DNA of 64,000 nt from Salidesulfovibrio onnuriiensis. Its GTDB lineage: Bacteria > Desulfobacterota > Desulfovibrionia > Desulfovibrionales > Desulfovibrionaceae. This document shows positions 1-8,453 of this stretch, in pieces. Each line of letters begins with the position of its first letter. The first letter of the stretch is position 1. The DNA is taken from NCBI RefSeq assembly GCF_008001235.1, contig NZ_CP040751.1, positions 355,001 to 419,000 on the forward strand, written 5' to 3'. Under the pieces are notes generated by a model, which ran no database searches, was not told the origin of the DNA, and worked only from the letters and a program-made list of their open reading frames with translations. The position numbers and the translations under genes are program-made.

Positions 1-881
1 ACCCAGGCGGACGCGGCCTGGTCCAGCCCGAACCAGCGGGCCGTGCCGAACACGGCCATGAGCAGCAGCACGAACACGAGCCCCCGCCGGGGCACGCCGG
101 AAACGAGATGGCCGGGCCGCAAAAGCGGGCCGGTTTCCTTTTGGCCGCCGGGGGCCGGCTTCACAAAGACCAACAGCAGAAACACGAGGACAAAGGCCGT
201 GCTGGTCAGGGGCGACAGGGCGGCAAAGGCGGGGCTCACCGCGCGCGCGACCGCCTCGAACACCCAGTACGCGAGGAACACGACAAAGAGACGGCACCCG
301 AAACGCTGGCGGGGCGTCACCTCGCAGCTCCCGTCCTGGCAGGACAGGCGCAGCTCCACGCCGCGCGCGCCCCTGGGCAGCCCCACCACCCCGGCCACGA
401 GCCAGGCCAGGCCGATGAACATGACCACCAGGGGCACGGACCACAGGAACCAGTTGAAAAAGGTGATCTGCTCCCGGCCGGGAATGTTCAGGAAATCCAG
501 GGCCACCAGCAGGATGGCGTTGGCGGGCGTGCCGATCATGGAGCCCATGCCGCCGATGCCCGCGCCGTAGATGGCCGCCACCATAAGCGGCGTGGTCATG
601 CCCCGCACGCCCTGCTCCCTGAAATCCTTATCCAGCAGCTTGAGGATGGGCAGCAGGGTCAGCACGGTGATGGCGTTGGGGATGAAGGCAGAAAGCGCGG
701 CGGACGCGCCTATTATATATAGTATGAGCCGCCCGGGCCGACCGTGGCTGCGGCGTAGCGCCCAGATGACGAACGTGTCGGTGATGCGGGTCACGGCCAT
801 GAGCCGGTAGACCACGTAGCCGCTGACGAAAACCAGGATCAGGGGAAGCCGCTCCAGCAGGCCGTCCAGTATCTGCGTCAT
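1..881 (-). CDS. SLC13/DASS-family anion transporter, 3' end outside window
   Basis: This open frame reads leftwards from 881 and leaves the window without a stop, so only the first 293 residues are visible and the C-terminal part is missing. The protein is strongly hydrophobic with several membrane helices. It carries two motifs typical of the SLC13 (divalent anion:Na+ symporter) fold. One is an IPNAIT segment near residue 68, where the family usually has an SNT-type clamshell. The other is a Gly-rich GGMGSMIGTPANA segment near residue 110. Family members import sulfate, dicarboxylates or similar anions at the inner membrane; the substrate cannot be told from this fragment. The ATG at 881 was chosen, but an in-frame GTG at 890 is possible and neither has a strong ribosome-binding site. 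The gene lies beyond repeat element A, away from the EAL genes. Confidence 0.75.
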   Translation of the reverse strand, partial: MTQILDGLLERLPLILVFVSGYVVYRLMAVTRITDTFVIWALRRSHGRPGRLILYIIGASAALSAFIPNAITVLTLLPILKLLDKDFREQGVRGMTTPLMVAAIYGAGIGGMGSMIGTPANAILLVALDFLNIPGREQITFFNWFLWSVPLVVMFIGLAWLVAGVVGLPRGARGVELRLSCQDGSCEVTPRQRFGCRLFVVFLAYWVFEAVARAVSPAFAALSPLTSTAFVLVFLLLVFVKPAPGGQKETGPLLRPGHLVSGVPRRGLVFVLLLMAVFGTARWFGLDQAASAW

Positions 882-980
882 GTTTTCCACGCTCAGACCA
901 TCTCATTTCCAACCGCTTTTCCGCAAGTATTGGAATGGAACTTCGCTGAAATGACTGGCTGTTTGAACAACCGCACCGGC

Positions 981-1101
981 TGACTGTTCAGAATGATTCG
1001 AGTGCGCGGCGCAAGAACCCGCCAGCCCGCAGCGTATTCCCAATACGTGAGGACCTGGCTGGTTCGCAGCAACAATGCAATCGGGTTATTCCGAGCAGTC
1101 A
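981..1101 (+). repeat. Interspersed inverted-repeat element, copy A
   Basis: This 121-bp element has imperfect terminal inverted repeats (TGACTGTTCAGAAT at the left, complement of ATTCCGAGCAGTCA at the right) and internal GAGTGC, GGCGCAA and GCAGCAA blocks shared with copies B-E. Its right end overlaps the TGA stop (1099-1101) of the leftward EAL gene. A shorter partial palindrome (GGCTGTTTGAACAACC, 957-972) just outside looks like a remnant of a second end. It may form a terminator-like hairpin after the EAL gene. Confidence 0.8.
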
Positions 1102-2352
1102 GTACGGATAGGGCATTTCCACGCAAAGCACGAACATGCGGTCCTCGGCGTTGTAGAACGGCAGGGCGATGATGACCACCTCCTCCTCGGTGTAGGGGGA
1201 GACGAACGGCCGGGTCACGAACCTGTCGTAGCCCATCTCGATATACAGGAAATAGTCGCGCATGGAATGGTCCATGCCCTTGGCCTCGCCGCGCGGCGGG
1301 CGGTGGCAGACCTCTCCCCTGGGGCTTTTCACATGCAGGCGTCCCGTGACCTGGATGCCGTTCTTGTTCAGCACGAACATGGAGATGGCCCGGTCGCGGT
1401 TGCGGAACAGGGAGGCGAGCACCACCTCCATGACCGGCTCGTGCTCGTTGCACAGGCGGCTGATGTAGCGCCGCACCTCCTGCTGCAGGGTTTCGAAGGT
1501 GCTCTTGCGGGCCAGGATCTCCTTGCGTCGGTTCTCGCGGAACAGCCGGAAGGTCTCCACGATCTTGCCGTAGAACATCTTGACCGGGTCCTCGCCCTTG
1601 GCGCTGTACTTTTCCTCGGGCTTGTCCTTCACGTAGTAGGTGCCCTGCTGCAGGAAAACCCTGGAACGAAGCAGGCCAATGGATTCCTGCTGCTGCTCCA
1701 CGCCCTGGCCGATGACCGAGAAGCCCACGGTTTCGGAAAGATCCAGCAGGCCGTCGAGCATCTTGGCCCGGTAGCGCTTTTCCGGGCCCGTATAGAAACT
1801 GCGGCCCAGCTTCACGAAGTTGGGGCGCAGGCGCACAAAGGCCTCCAGAAAGGCGTCGCTGGTGCTCAGGTCGATGATGCACAGGCCGTATCCCTTGGCC
1901 CGGTAATGCTCCAGGACCTTGGGCGGCATCTTGACGGCCACGGAAACGGGCAGCTCGATGCACACGTTCTTGGGAGGGATGCCCACCTGCTCCACCTGCT
2001 TTTCCAGGAACAGGGGGTCGGCCTTCTTGTTGGACAGAATGCCCACGTTGAGCCAGAGAAACAGGAGCATGGCCTTGTGCTGGGCCAGGATGGGCTTGAA
2101 CTGCTCCAGGGCCCGCTCACGGCACTGGCGGTCCACCTTGAGTTGCAGGTCCGGGTCCGGAAAGGACTCCACCAGGCGGATTGCCTCGATGCTCTTGCCG
2201 GTTTCGGGCTCGCGGCCCTCGGAAAAGGATTCGAAACCGATGATTCCCCGTGTCGGAATGGACACGATGGGTTGGAACAAGGTGATGATGTTTTCAGGAC
2301 TTACACCGGCGGCGACCTTGGAGTCGCCCCCCACAACCTGTGGATCCTTCAT
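1099..2352 (-). CDS. Degenerate EAL-domain protein with YkuI_C-like sensory domain (paralog 2)
   Basis: The 417-residue protein has an N-terminal EAL-type fold (about 20-260), a charged linker, and a C-terminal domain (about 290-417) resembling the PAS/Cache-like domain of Bacillus YkuI. EAL enzymes hydrolyse c-di-GMP using a set of acidic metal ligands, and several of these are altered here. The signature reads E-S-F instead of E-A-L, the DDFG loop reads IDLSTSD, and the conserved Glu of the AEGVE segment is Gln (GQGVEQ). It is therefore probably a c-di-GMP or protein sensor rather than an active phosphodiesterase (inference). A neighbouring paralog with the same architecture starts upstream at 3708, about 100 bp away, so the pair is a tandem duplication, probably cotranscribed. 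GTAGGA precedes the ATG. The stop codon lies inside repeat element A. Confidence 0.85.
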   Translation of the reverse strand: MKDPQVVGGDSKVAAGVSPENIITLFQPIVSIPTRGIIGFESFSEGREPETGKSIEAIRLVESFPDPDLQLKVDRQCRERALEQFKPILAQHKAMLLFLWLNVGILSNKKADPLFLEKQVEQVGIPPKNVCIELPVSVAVKMPPKVLEHYRAKGYGLCIIDLSTSDAFLEAFVRLRPNFVKLGRSFYTGPEKRYRAKMLDGLLDLSETVGFSVIGQGVEQQQESIGLLRSRVFLQQGTYYVKDKPEEKYSAKGEDPVKMFYGKIVETFRLFRENRRKEILARKSTFETLQQEVRRYISRLCNEHEPVMEVVLASLFRNRDRAISMFVLNKNGIQVTGRLHVKSPRGEVCHRPPRGEAKGMDHSMRDYFLYIEMGYDRFVTRPFVSPYTEEEVVIIALPFYNAEDRMFVLCVEMPYPY

Positions 2353-2454
2353 AATTTCCTACCCCGAAGAAAGTGACGCCCGCAGGGAAATACGAACACA
2401 CTTCAGCCGTTCGCACAAGCGGGGACAAGGAAAAATAAAGGCCGCCGCAGGGAG

Positions 2455-3708
2455 CTACTGCGGGTAAGGCATTTCCACGCAGAGGATGTAGCGCTCGTTC
2501 TCCATGTTGTAGAAAGGCAGGGCCATGATCACGGCGGGCCGTCCCGTGCAGGGCGAGGCGAACGGCTTGGTCACGAACTTGTCGTAGCCCATCTCCATGT
2601 ACAGGAAGTAATCGCGCATGGAATGGTCCATGCCCTTCACGTCGGTGCGGGCGCCGCCGTTCTGGGCCGGTTCCGACTCCACCTGGGCGCGGCCCGTGAG
2701 CTGGATGCCCTGCTCGTCCAGGATGAACATGGACAGGGCCTGGCCCGTGTTGCCGATGAGCGCCCGGAGCACCGGGTCGAAATCGCGCTCCCCGATGCGG
2801 GCGATCTTATTCACGATCTTGCGCACCTCGCCGCGCATGGCCTCGAAGGACTGCTTGCGCTCGCCGATCTTCTGTTTGCGCGTCTTGCGGAAGAGCCGGT
2901 AGGTCTGCTCGATCTTGCCGAAGAACATCCGCACCGGGTCACGGCCGCCCTCCCGGGTCAGCTTGGTGTTCTCGTCCTTGGTGTAGTAGTAGCCCTGCTG
3001 GACATCCACGCGGGCCTCCAGCAGGCGTACGGATTCCTCCCGGCTTTCCACGCACTGGCCGATGACCGTGAACCCGGCCGAATCCGAAAAGTTGATCAGC
3101 CCCTCCAGCACACTGCTGCGGTAGGAAGCGCTTTCGTCCTCGGCAAAGAAGGTCCGGTTCAGCTTGACCATGTCCGGCTTCACCTTGCTGAACGCGGCAA
3201 GAAAGGGATCGTCGACGCCCAGGTTGTCGATGCACAGCTTGATGCCGCTGGCGCGGTAGAAGTCGATAATCTCCGGGGAAAGGGCGTCGAGCATGGAAAA
3301 GGGGATTTCCGTCACGATGGTGTGCATGGGCAGGCCCGCGCCCTCGACCTGCTGGAAGAAGTATTTGGGGTCGGATTCCTTGAACTTGAGCACGTTCATG
3401 TTCACGTTCACGAACAGGAGCATGTCCGGGTGCAGTTCCTGGATGGGCTTGAACTGGGCGATGGCCTTCTTGCGGCACAGCCGGTCGATGCCCACCTGCA
3501 CGTCCGGCTCCAGGTCCGGGCTGAAAAGCACCTGCGGGCTCAGGCAGGCGTCCCCCTTGGGGGTGCGCCCCTCGGAAAAGGCCTCGAAACCGAGAATCCG
3601 CTTGGTCGGTATGGAGACAACGGGCTGAAACAGGCTGGAGATCGACTCCCGCTGCAGAACCGCTTCCACCATGTCCCTTTCTTCCTGACCCAATTTCGCG
3701 GCAGCCAT
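2455..3708 (-). CDS. Degenerate EAL-domain protein with YkuI_C-like sensory domain (paralog 1)
   Basis: This 417-residue paralog of the next gene has the same architecture. An EAL-like fold runs over about 15-265, and a C-terminal sensory domain over about 290-417 contains the near-identical block KGMDHSMRDYFLY and a shared ending VEMPYP. The signature is E-A-F, the segment after it keeps N (VNVNMN), the DD loop reads DNLGVDD, and AEGVE is GQCVES. Catalytic loss is therefore likely, but it is closer to canonical than its neighbour. The start at 3708 was chosen because a G-rich ribosome site (GGGGGGG) lies 4 nt upstream and residues before it look non-coding. The longest frame would start at 3825. 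It sits between the FosX-like gene and the second EAL gene, all leftward. Confidence 0.85.
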   Translation of the reverse strand: MAAAKLGQEERDMVEAVLQRESISSLFQPVVSIPTKRILGFEAFSEGRTPKGDACLSPQVLFSPDLEPDVQVGIDRLCRKKAIAQFKPIQELHPDMLLFVNVNMNVLKFKESDPKYFFQQVEGAGLPMHTIVTEIPFSMLDALSPEIIDFYRASGIKLCIDNLGVDDPFLAAFSKVKPDMVKLNRTFFAEDESASYRSSVLEGLINFSDSAGFTVIGQCVESREESVRLLEARVDVQQGYYYTKDENTKLTREGGRDPVRMFFGKIEQTYRLFRKTRKQKIGERKQSFEAMRGEVRKIVNKIARIGERDFDPVLRALIGNTGQALSMFILDEQGIQLTGRAQVESEPAQNGGARTDVKGMDHSMRDYFLYMEMGYDKFVTKPFASPCTGRPAVIMALPFYNMENERYILCVEMPYPQ

Positions 3709-3769
3709 AGTCCCCCCCGTGCCCGGTTCCGCCTTCCTTCTGTTCCCACCACCGTTTTGCATATTCGCC

Positions 3770-3789
3770 GGAAAACAAACGTATTTTCC
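3770..3789. promoter_or_regulatory. Dyad upstream of the EAL pair, candidate operator
   Basis: A perfect 6-bp inverted repeat, GGAAAA-N8-TTTTCC, lies 62 bp upstream of the first EAL start. A weak leftward promoter (TTGATT-N17-TATCCG) lies further upstream near 3800-3830. The regulator is unknown. Confidence 0.3.
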
Positions 3790-3868
3790 ACAGAATAAAC
3801 CCTGTTCGGATACGCACGAAAGCAAAAGGAATCAAGAGCGTTAGAACGGAAACTCTCTTCAGAGGAGC

Positions 3869-4279
3869 CTAGGGGAGGGGTGCGCTATACCGCTCCAGCC
3901 GCTGCTCCAGGGTACCGGTATGCAATTCAAAGAGATGATTGTCCCAATCGTGGAAATAAAGGGATCTGCCCTCGCCCTCCACGCGGGGCCGCCCCTCCCG
4001 GACCGGCACGCCCAGGGAACGCACCCGCCGGACATAGGCGTCGAACTCGCTGTCCGGGATCTTGAAGGCCACGTGGTTGTATGTCCTTTCCGGCAGGGAC
4101 TCGCCTTCCATGACGGCCACCCAGACCGGGCCGATCATGAAAAACATCTCCCTTGAGAGCGAAAAGGTGTCGTCCCCGCTGTCGTAGACCTGTTCCGCGT
4201 CGAAGACGCCCTCCAGGAACCGCTTCATGCGCTCCAGGTCGCGGACGATGAAGGTGATGTGGCTGAGGCTTTCGATCAT
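3869..4279 (-). CDS. FosX-like fosfomycin epoxide hydrolase (glyoxalase/VOC superfamily)
   Basis: The 136-residue protein has the length and sequence pattern of FosX, an Mn-dependent enzyme that opens the fosfomycin epoxide with water. Visible metal ligands of the vicinal-oxygen-chelate fold are H7 (SHITF), H69 (YNHVAF) and E118 (LFELH). E44, at the position of the FosX catalytic base, is present. The blocks SGDDTFSLS, MEGESL, ERTYNH and PRVEGEGRS closely follow those of FosX. It could confer fosfomycin tolerance, or in the native host act on a related epoxide; that is not decidable here. It is divergent from dnaE and upstream of the EAL pair. Confidence 0.85.
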   Translation of the reverse strand: MIESLSHITFIVRDLERMKRFLEGVFDAEQVYDSGDDTFSLSREMFFMIGPVWVAVMEGESLPERTYNHVAFKIPDSEFDAYVRRVRSLGVPVREGRPRVEGEGRSLYFHDWDNHLFELHTGTLEQRLERYSAPLP

Positions 4280-4398
4280 TGCGTGCTCCGGGTTCGCTTG
4301 AAATTTCCCTTTGCAGGCTACGCGCGGAACCGTCCGGAATCAAACGCTAAGCGCCGAAAAACGCTTTTATCTGCAAAGAAACCGCGCGGGGCCGCCCT

Positions 4399-4426
4399 TT
4401 CAAGTCGGGCCCTCTTGGGCTATACC
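4399..4426 (+). promoter_or_regulatory. Putative dnaE promoter
   Basis: TTCAAG, a 16-bp spacer and TATACC lie 40 bp upstream of the dnaE start. A short AAGCG/CGCTT hairpin precedes them. This is a pattern match only. Confidence 0.3.
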
Positions 4427-4465
4427 TACCCTTCCGACATCAACTTCCAAGGAATCAATTCATAC

Positions 4466-7400
4466 ATGGCAGAATTCGTACATTTGCACGTCCACACGGA
4501 ATACAGCCTGCTGGACGGCGCCATCCGCATCAACGACCTGTGCCAGCGCGCCAAGGACCTGGGCATGCCCGCGGTGGCCATCACCGACCACGGCTGCATG
4601 TTCGGGGCCGTGACCTTCTACATGACCGCGCTGGACATGGGCATCAAGCCCATCATCGGCTGCGAGGTCTACGTGGCCCCGGGCGACGTGGACGAGGAAA
4701 ACGCCCACCACAGGAAGGACAAGCCCGGGCGCTTCCACCTGGTGCTGCTGGCCAAGAACAACATCGGTTACAAGAACCTGATCAAGCTGGTTTCCGAAGG
4801 CTATCTGAACGGCTTCCACTACAAGCCGCGCGTCTGCAAGAACCTGCTCAAAAAATACTCCGAAGGGCTCATCGCCCTTTCCGCCTGCCTGGCGGGCGAG
4901 GTGCCCCGCAAGCTCATGAACGAGGGCCTGGACGCGGGCGTGGAAATGGCCCGCGAATACGCCGAGATCTTCCCGGACAACTTCTACCTGGAGCTCCAGG
5001 ACAACGGCATCGAGGAACAGAACCGGCTCAACGACCTGCTCATCCAGTGCGCGGAAAAGACCGGCCTGCCCCTGGTGGCCACCAACGACTGCCACTACCT
5101 GACCGCGGACGACTACGAGGCGCACGACCTGCTGCTCTGCATCCAGACCCAGACCACGGTGGATGCGGAAAAGCGCATGCGCATGGACACCCAGGAGCTC
5201 TACTTCAAGACCCCCGAGGAAATGGAGCAGGCCTTCGCCCACGTGCCCGAGGCCATCGAGAACACCCAGAAGATCGCCGAGATGTGCAACCTGGAGATCG
5301 AGCTGGGCAACTACTCCTTCCCGGCCTACGAACTGCCCGAGGGCGTTTCCCTCGATGAGGAGTTCGAGCAGCTCTGCCGCGACGGTCTCAAGAAGCGCAT
5401 CGAAATGGCCCCCTACGAGATCGACGAGCAGAAGTACAACGAACGCCTGGAATACGAGCTGGGGGTCATCAAGGAAATGGGCTTCCCGGCCTACTTCCTC
5501 ATCGTGCAAGACTTCATCAACTGGGCCAAGGACAACCGGATTCCGGTGGGGCCGGGGCGCGGTTCCGCGGCCGGGTCCATCGTGGCCTGGGCGCTGAAGA
5601 TCACCAACCTGGACCCCATCCCCTACGACCTGCTCTTCGAACGCTTCCTGAACGTGGAACGCGTCTCCATGCCCGATATCGACGTGGACTTCTGCGAACG
5701 CCGCCGCCTGGAGGTGGTGCGCTACACGGCCGAGAAATACGGCGAGGACCACGTGGCCCAGATCACCACCTACGGGACCATGAAGGCCAAGGCGGCCGTC
5801 AAGGACGTGGGCCGCGCCCTGGGCATGACCTTTGCCGAGACCGACCGCATCGCCAAGCTCATCCCGGACGACCCCGGGGTCATGGCCAAGCTGCTGGGCG
5901 TGGACAAGGCCAAGATCACCGTGGCCAACGCGGCCAAGGGCGTGGCCGAGCTGCGGGACATGGTGCGCAGCGACCCCAAGGTGGAAAAGCTCATCGACAT
6001 CTCCACCCGCCTGGAAGGCCTTTCGCGCCACGCCTCCACACACGCGGCGGGCGTGGTCATCTCGGAAAAGCCCATGACCGAGTACCTTCCTCTCTACAAG
6101 GGGAAGAAGGGTGAAATCGTGACCCAGTACGACATGAAGAAGGTCGAAAAAGTCGGCCTGATCAAGTTCGACTTCCTGGGTCTGCGCACCATGACGGTCA
6201 TCGAGGACTGCCTGGACATCATCCGGCTCCAGGGCAAGGAGGCCCCGAACCTGGACACCCTGGCCCTGGACGACCAGGCCACCTACGACATCTACTCGCG
6301 CGGGGACACGGACGGCGTGTTCCAGGTGGAATCCTCGGGCATGCGCAAGTATCTCCGCATGCTCCGGCCCAGCTGCTTCGAGGACATCATCGCCATGCTC
6401 GCCCTGTACCGGCCCGGCCCGCTCGGCTCGGGCATGGTCGACGAATTCATCAAGCGCAAGCACGGCGAGGTGGAGGTCTCCTACCCTCACCCCTCCCTGG
6501 AGGAGACGCTCAGCCCCACCTACGGGGTCATCGTCTACCAGGAGCAGGTCATGGCCTCGGCCATGATCATCGGGAACTACTCGCTGGGGCAGGGCGACCT
6601 GCTGCGCCGCGCCATGGGGAAGAAGATCCCCGAGGAAATGGCCAAGCACCGCGTCACCTTCCTGGAGGGCGCGCGCGAACAGAACATCGCCGAAAAGACC
6701 GCCAACGAGATCTTCGACCTCATGGAACAGTTCGCGGCCTACGGCTTCAACAAGTCGCACTCGGCCGCCTACGCGCTGGTGTCCTACTACACGGCCTATC
6801 TCAAGGCCCACTTCCCCGTGGAATTCATGGCCGCGCTCATGAGCTCGGAAATGAACAACACCGAGAAGATCATCATGTACGTGAACGCCTGCCGCGACAT
6901 GAACATCGAGGTGGTGCAGCCGTCCATCAACGACGGCATCGCCCGCTTCTCGGTGAAGGACGGCGACATCCTCTTTGCCATGGCCGCCATCAAGAACGTG
7001 GGCGAGGAGGCCATCGACGAAATCGTGGCCGTGCGCGACGAGGGCGGCAAGTTCGCCAACATCTTCGACTTCTGCGAGCGCATCAACCTCAAGCGCGTCA
7101 CCAAGCGCGTGCTGGAATCGCTCATCAAGGCCGGGGCCATGGACTGCTTCGGCTGCACCCGCGCCGCGCTCATGGAGGACCTGGACAAGGCCGTGGCCCT
7201 GGGCCAGAAAAAGGCCAAGGACAAGGAATCCGGCATGCTCAACATGCTGGACATGCTTGCGGGCGGCGGCAACGACAAGGGCGATGCCCCCGAAGGCAAC
7301 GGCAACGGGACCGGTCCGCAGCCCTCGAACATTGAGGAATGGGACGACCGCGAAAAGCTGCAGCTGGAAAAAGAGGTCCTGGGCTTCTTCCTCTCCTCCC

Positions 7401-8002
7401 ACCCCCTGCAGGCCTACCGCCACGAGATCCGCAGGCTCAAGCTGAACACCTTCGAGGAATGCAAGAACCTGGGCAACCAGGCCAACGTGCGCGTGGCCAT
7501 GATCATCCCGGACTTCAAGCCCTACATGACCAAGAAGGGCGACATGATGGCCTTCTGCACGGGCGAGGACATGACCGGCACCGGCGAGGTGACCATGCTG
7601 CCCAACGTCTATGCCGTGGCCGGGGAACTGCTGGAGCAGGACCGCCCCCTGCTGGTGGAAGGCCGCATCGACATGCGCGAGGAGCTGCCCGAGGACGCGC
7701 CCAAGCAGGCCAAGATCCTGGCCGAGAAGGTCACGCTGCTGGCCAAGGCCGTTTCCGGCTCGGACCAGCCCGTGCCCGTGTGGGCCAGGGCCGAAAAGAT
7801 CACGGACGAGCGGCTCGACGCCCTCAAGGAGATCATCAAGCAGCATCCGGGCGAAACGCCCGTGCAGCTCCACCTGCTCACCGAGGAATCCGTGATCCAG
7901 CTCCGGCTGGGCAACGGTTGGCGCGTGGCCCCCTGCCGCGCCTTCTGGGCCGCCGCCGAGGACTGGCAGAACGGGGACCTTCAGCAGGCGCACGCCGAAT
8001 AG
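4466..8002 (+). CDS. dnaE: DNA polymerase III subunit alpha
   Basis: This is the replicative polymerase of the chromosome, polymerising DNA in the holoenzyme with the beta clamp. The 1178-residue length matches E. coli DnaE (1160). An N-terminal PHP domain (FVHLHVHTEYSLLDGA from residue 4) is followed by the polymerase core with GPGRGSAAGS near 362 and the catalytic PDIDVDF at 403-409, in which D404 and D406 are the metal ligands. Next come the fingers, a helix-hairpin-helix region and a C-terminal OB-fold (about 1000-1090). The start at 4466 gives the normal DnaE N terminus (MAEFVHLHVH), with AAGGAA upstream; a longer in-frame extension to 4259 overlaps the FosX-like start and looks non-coding. 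A long 14-bp-stem hairpin follows the gene. Confidence 0.97.
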   Translation: MAEFVHLHVHTEYSLLDGAIRINDLCQRAKDLGMPAVAITDHGCMFGAVTFYMTALDMGIKPIIGCEVYVAPGDVDEENAHHRKDKPGRFHLVLLAKNNIGYKNLIKLVSEGYLNGFHYKPRVCKNLLKKYSEGLIALSACLAGEVPRKLMNEGLDAGVEMAREYAEIFPDNFYLELQDNGIEEQNRLNDLLIQCAEKTGLPLVATNDCHYLTADDYEAHDLLLCIQTQTTVDAEKRMRMDTQELYFKTPEEMEQAFAHVPEAIENTQKIAEMCNLEIELGNYSFPAYELPEGVSLDEEFEQLCRDGLKKRIEMAPYEIDEQKYNERLEYELGVIKEMGFPAYFLIVQDFINWAKDNRIPVGPGRGSAAGSIVAWALKITNLDPIPYDLLFERFLNVERVSMPDIDVDFCERRRLEVVRYTAEKYGEDHVAQITTYGTMKAKAAVKDVGRALGMTFAETDRIAKLIPDDPGVMAKLLGVDKAKITVANAAKGVAELRDMVRSDPKVEKLIDISTRLEGLSRHASTHAAGVVISEKPMTEYLPLYKGKKGEIVTQYDMKKVEKVGLIKFDFLGLRTMTVIEDCLDIIRLQGKEAPNLDTLALDDQATYDIYSRGDTDGVFQVESSGMRKYLRMLRPSCFEDIIAMLALYRPGPLGSGMVDEFIKRKHGEVEVSYPHPSLEETLSPTYGVIVYQEQVMASAMIIGNYSLGQGDLLRRAMGKKIPEEMAKHRVTFLEGAREQNIAEKTANEIFDLMEQFAAYGFNKSHSAAYALVSYYTAYLKAHFPVEFMAALMSSEMNNTEKIIMYVNACRDMNIEVVQPSINDGIARFSVKDGDILFAMAAIKNVGEEAIDEIVAVRDEGGKFANIFDFCERINLKRVTKRVLESLIKAGAMDCFGCTRAALMEDLDKAVALGQKKAKDKESGMLNMLDMLAGGGNDKGDAPEGNGNGTGPQPSNIEEWDDREKLQLEKEVLGFFLSSHPLQAYRHEIRRLKLNTFEECKNLGNQANVRVAMIIPDFKPYMTKKGDMMAFCTGEDMTGTGEVTMLPNVYAVAGELLEQDRPLLVEGRIDMREELPEDAPKQAKILAEKVTLLAKAVSGSDQPVPVWARAEKITDERLDALKEIIKQHPGETPVQLHLLTEESVIQLRLGNGWRVAPCRAFWAAAEDWQNGDLQQAHAE

Positions 8003-8075
8003 AACGACCGTGCCCTTCCAGGGCAACCCATTAAATACAATCGCATTTATTGGTTCGAGAACCAGTTTGAGGAAA

Positions 8076-8117
8076 GGGGGTAAGGGAGGCGGCTCAGGCC
8101 GCCCCTCCCTTACCCCC
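8076..8117 (+). terminator. Long hairpin downstream of dnaE
   Basis: GGGGGTAAGGGAGG pairs perfectly with CCTCCCTTACCCCC, extended by GGC/GCC around a small loop. No U-tract follows on the dnaE side, so it is either a Rho-assisted stop, an mRNA 3'-end protector, or part of a larger structured element. Confidence 0.5.
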
Positions 8118-8332
8118 ATTTCCTGCGACCTTTCCCCCAAACCCTCCAGGCCTTTGCCCTGCGTCGGCTTTTTGCCGAATACGCTGAGTATCCCTCCTGT
8201 CCGTCGTGGCGGGACGCTTTAACCCTCAGATTAAAAACACCATGAATTGCGACAGGCAACCGGCGGTACGCATTCTGTGGAAGCCTCCGAAGGGTAGGAA
8301 CACTCGACGCCCGCTCAATAGGCCAAAGAAAA
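8118..8332. other. Non-coding stretch between the dnaE hairpin and repeat B
   Basis: I see no credible gene here. The leftward open frame that crosses it also reads through repeat B and has no ribosome site. Small hairpins are present (TCGGC-TTTTT-GCCGA near 8163-8177 and a GTCC/GGAC dyad just after), so a structured RNA is possible, but I recognise no known family. Confidence 0.4.
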
Positions 8333-8453
8333 GGCTGTTCGGAACGGCTTGAGTCCAAGGCGCAAAAAAAGAAAGAGCCCGACGCGTATGCAACATCCGC
8401 GAGGGCTCTTTTCTTTTTGCAGCAACGAAGCAATCAGGCCGTTATGGACAGCC
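8333..8453 (+). repeat. Interspersed inverted-repeat element, copy B
   Basis: This 121-bp element has ends GGCTGTTCGGAACGGC and the complement of GGCCGTTATGGACAGCC. Internal blocks GAGTCCAAGGCGCAA, an 11-bp dyad of GAGCCC...GGGCTC type followed by a T-run, and TTTTTGCAGCAACG are shared with the other copies. It ends exactly one base before the TAA stop of acs (8454), and probably acts as the acs transcription terminator. Confidence 0.85.

Noticed and set aside
4460-8140. 1226-residue open frame on the minus strand over dnaE
   Set aside because: It is the His/Val/Gly-rich antisense shadow of a high-GC gene, without a family pattern or ribosome site; dnaE explains the region.
8110-8433. 107-residue leftward frame between dnaE and acs
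   Set aside because: It begins inside repeat element B and runs through hairpins; no ribosome site and no domain.
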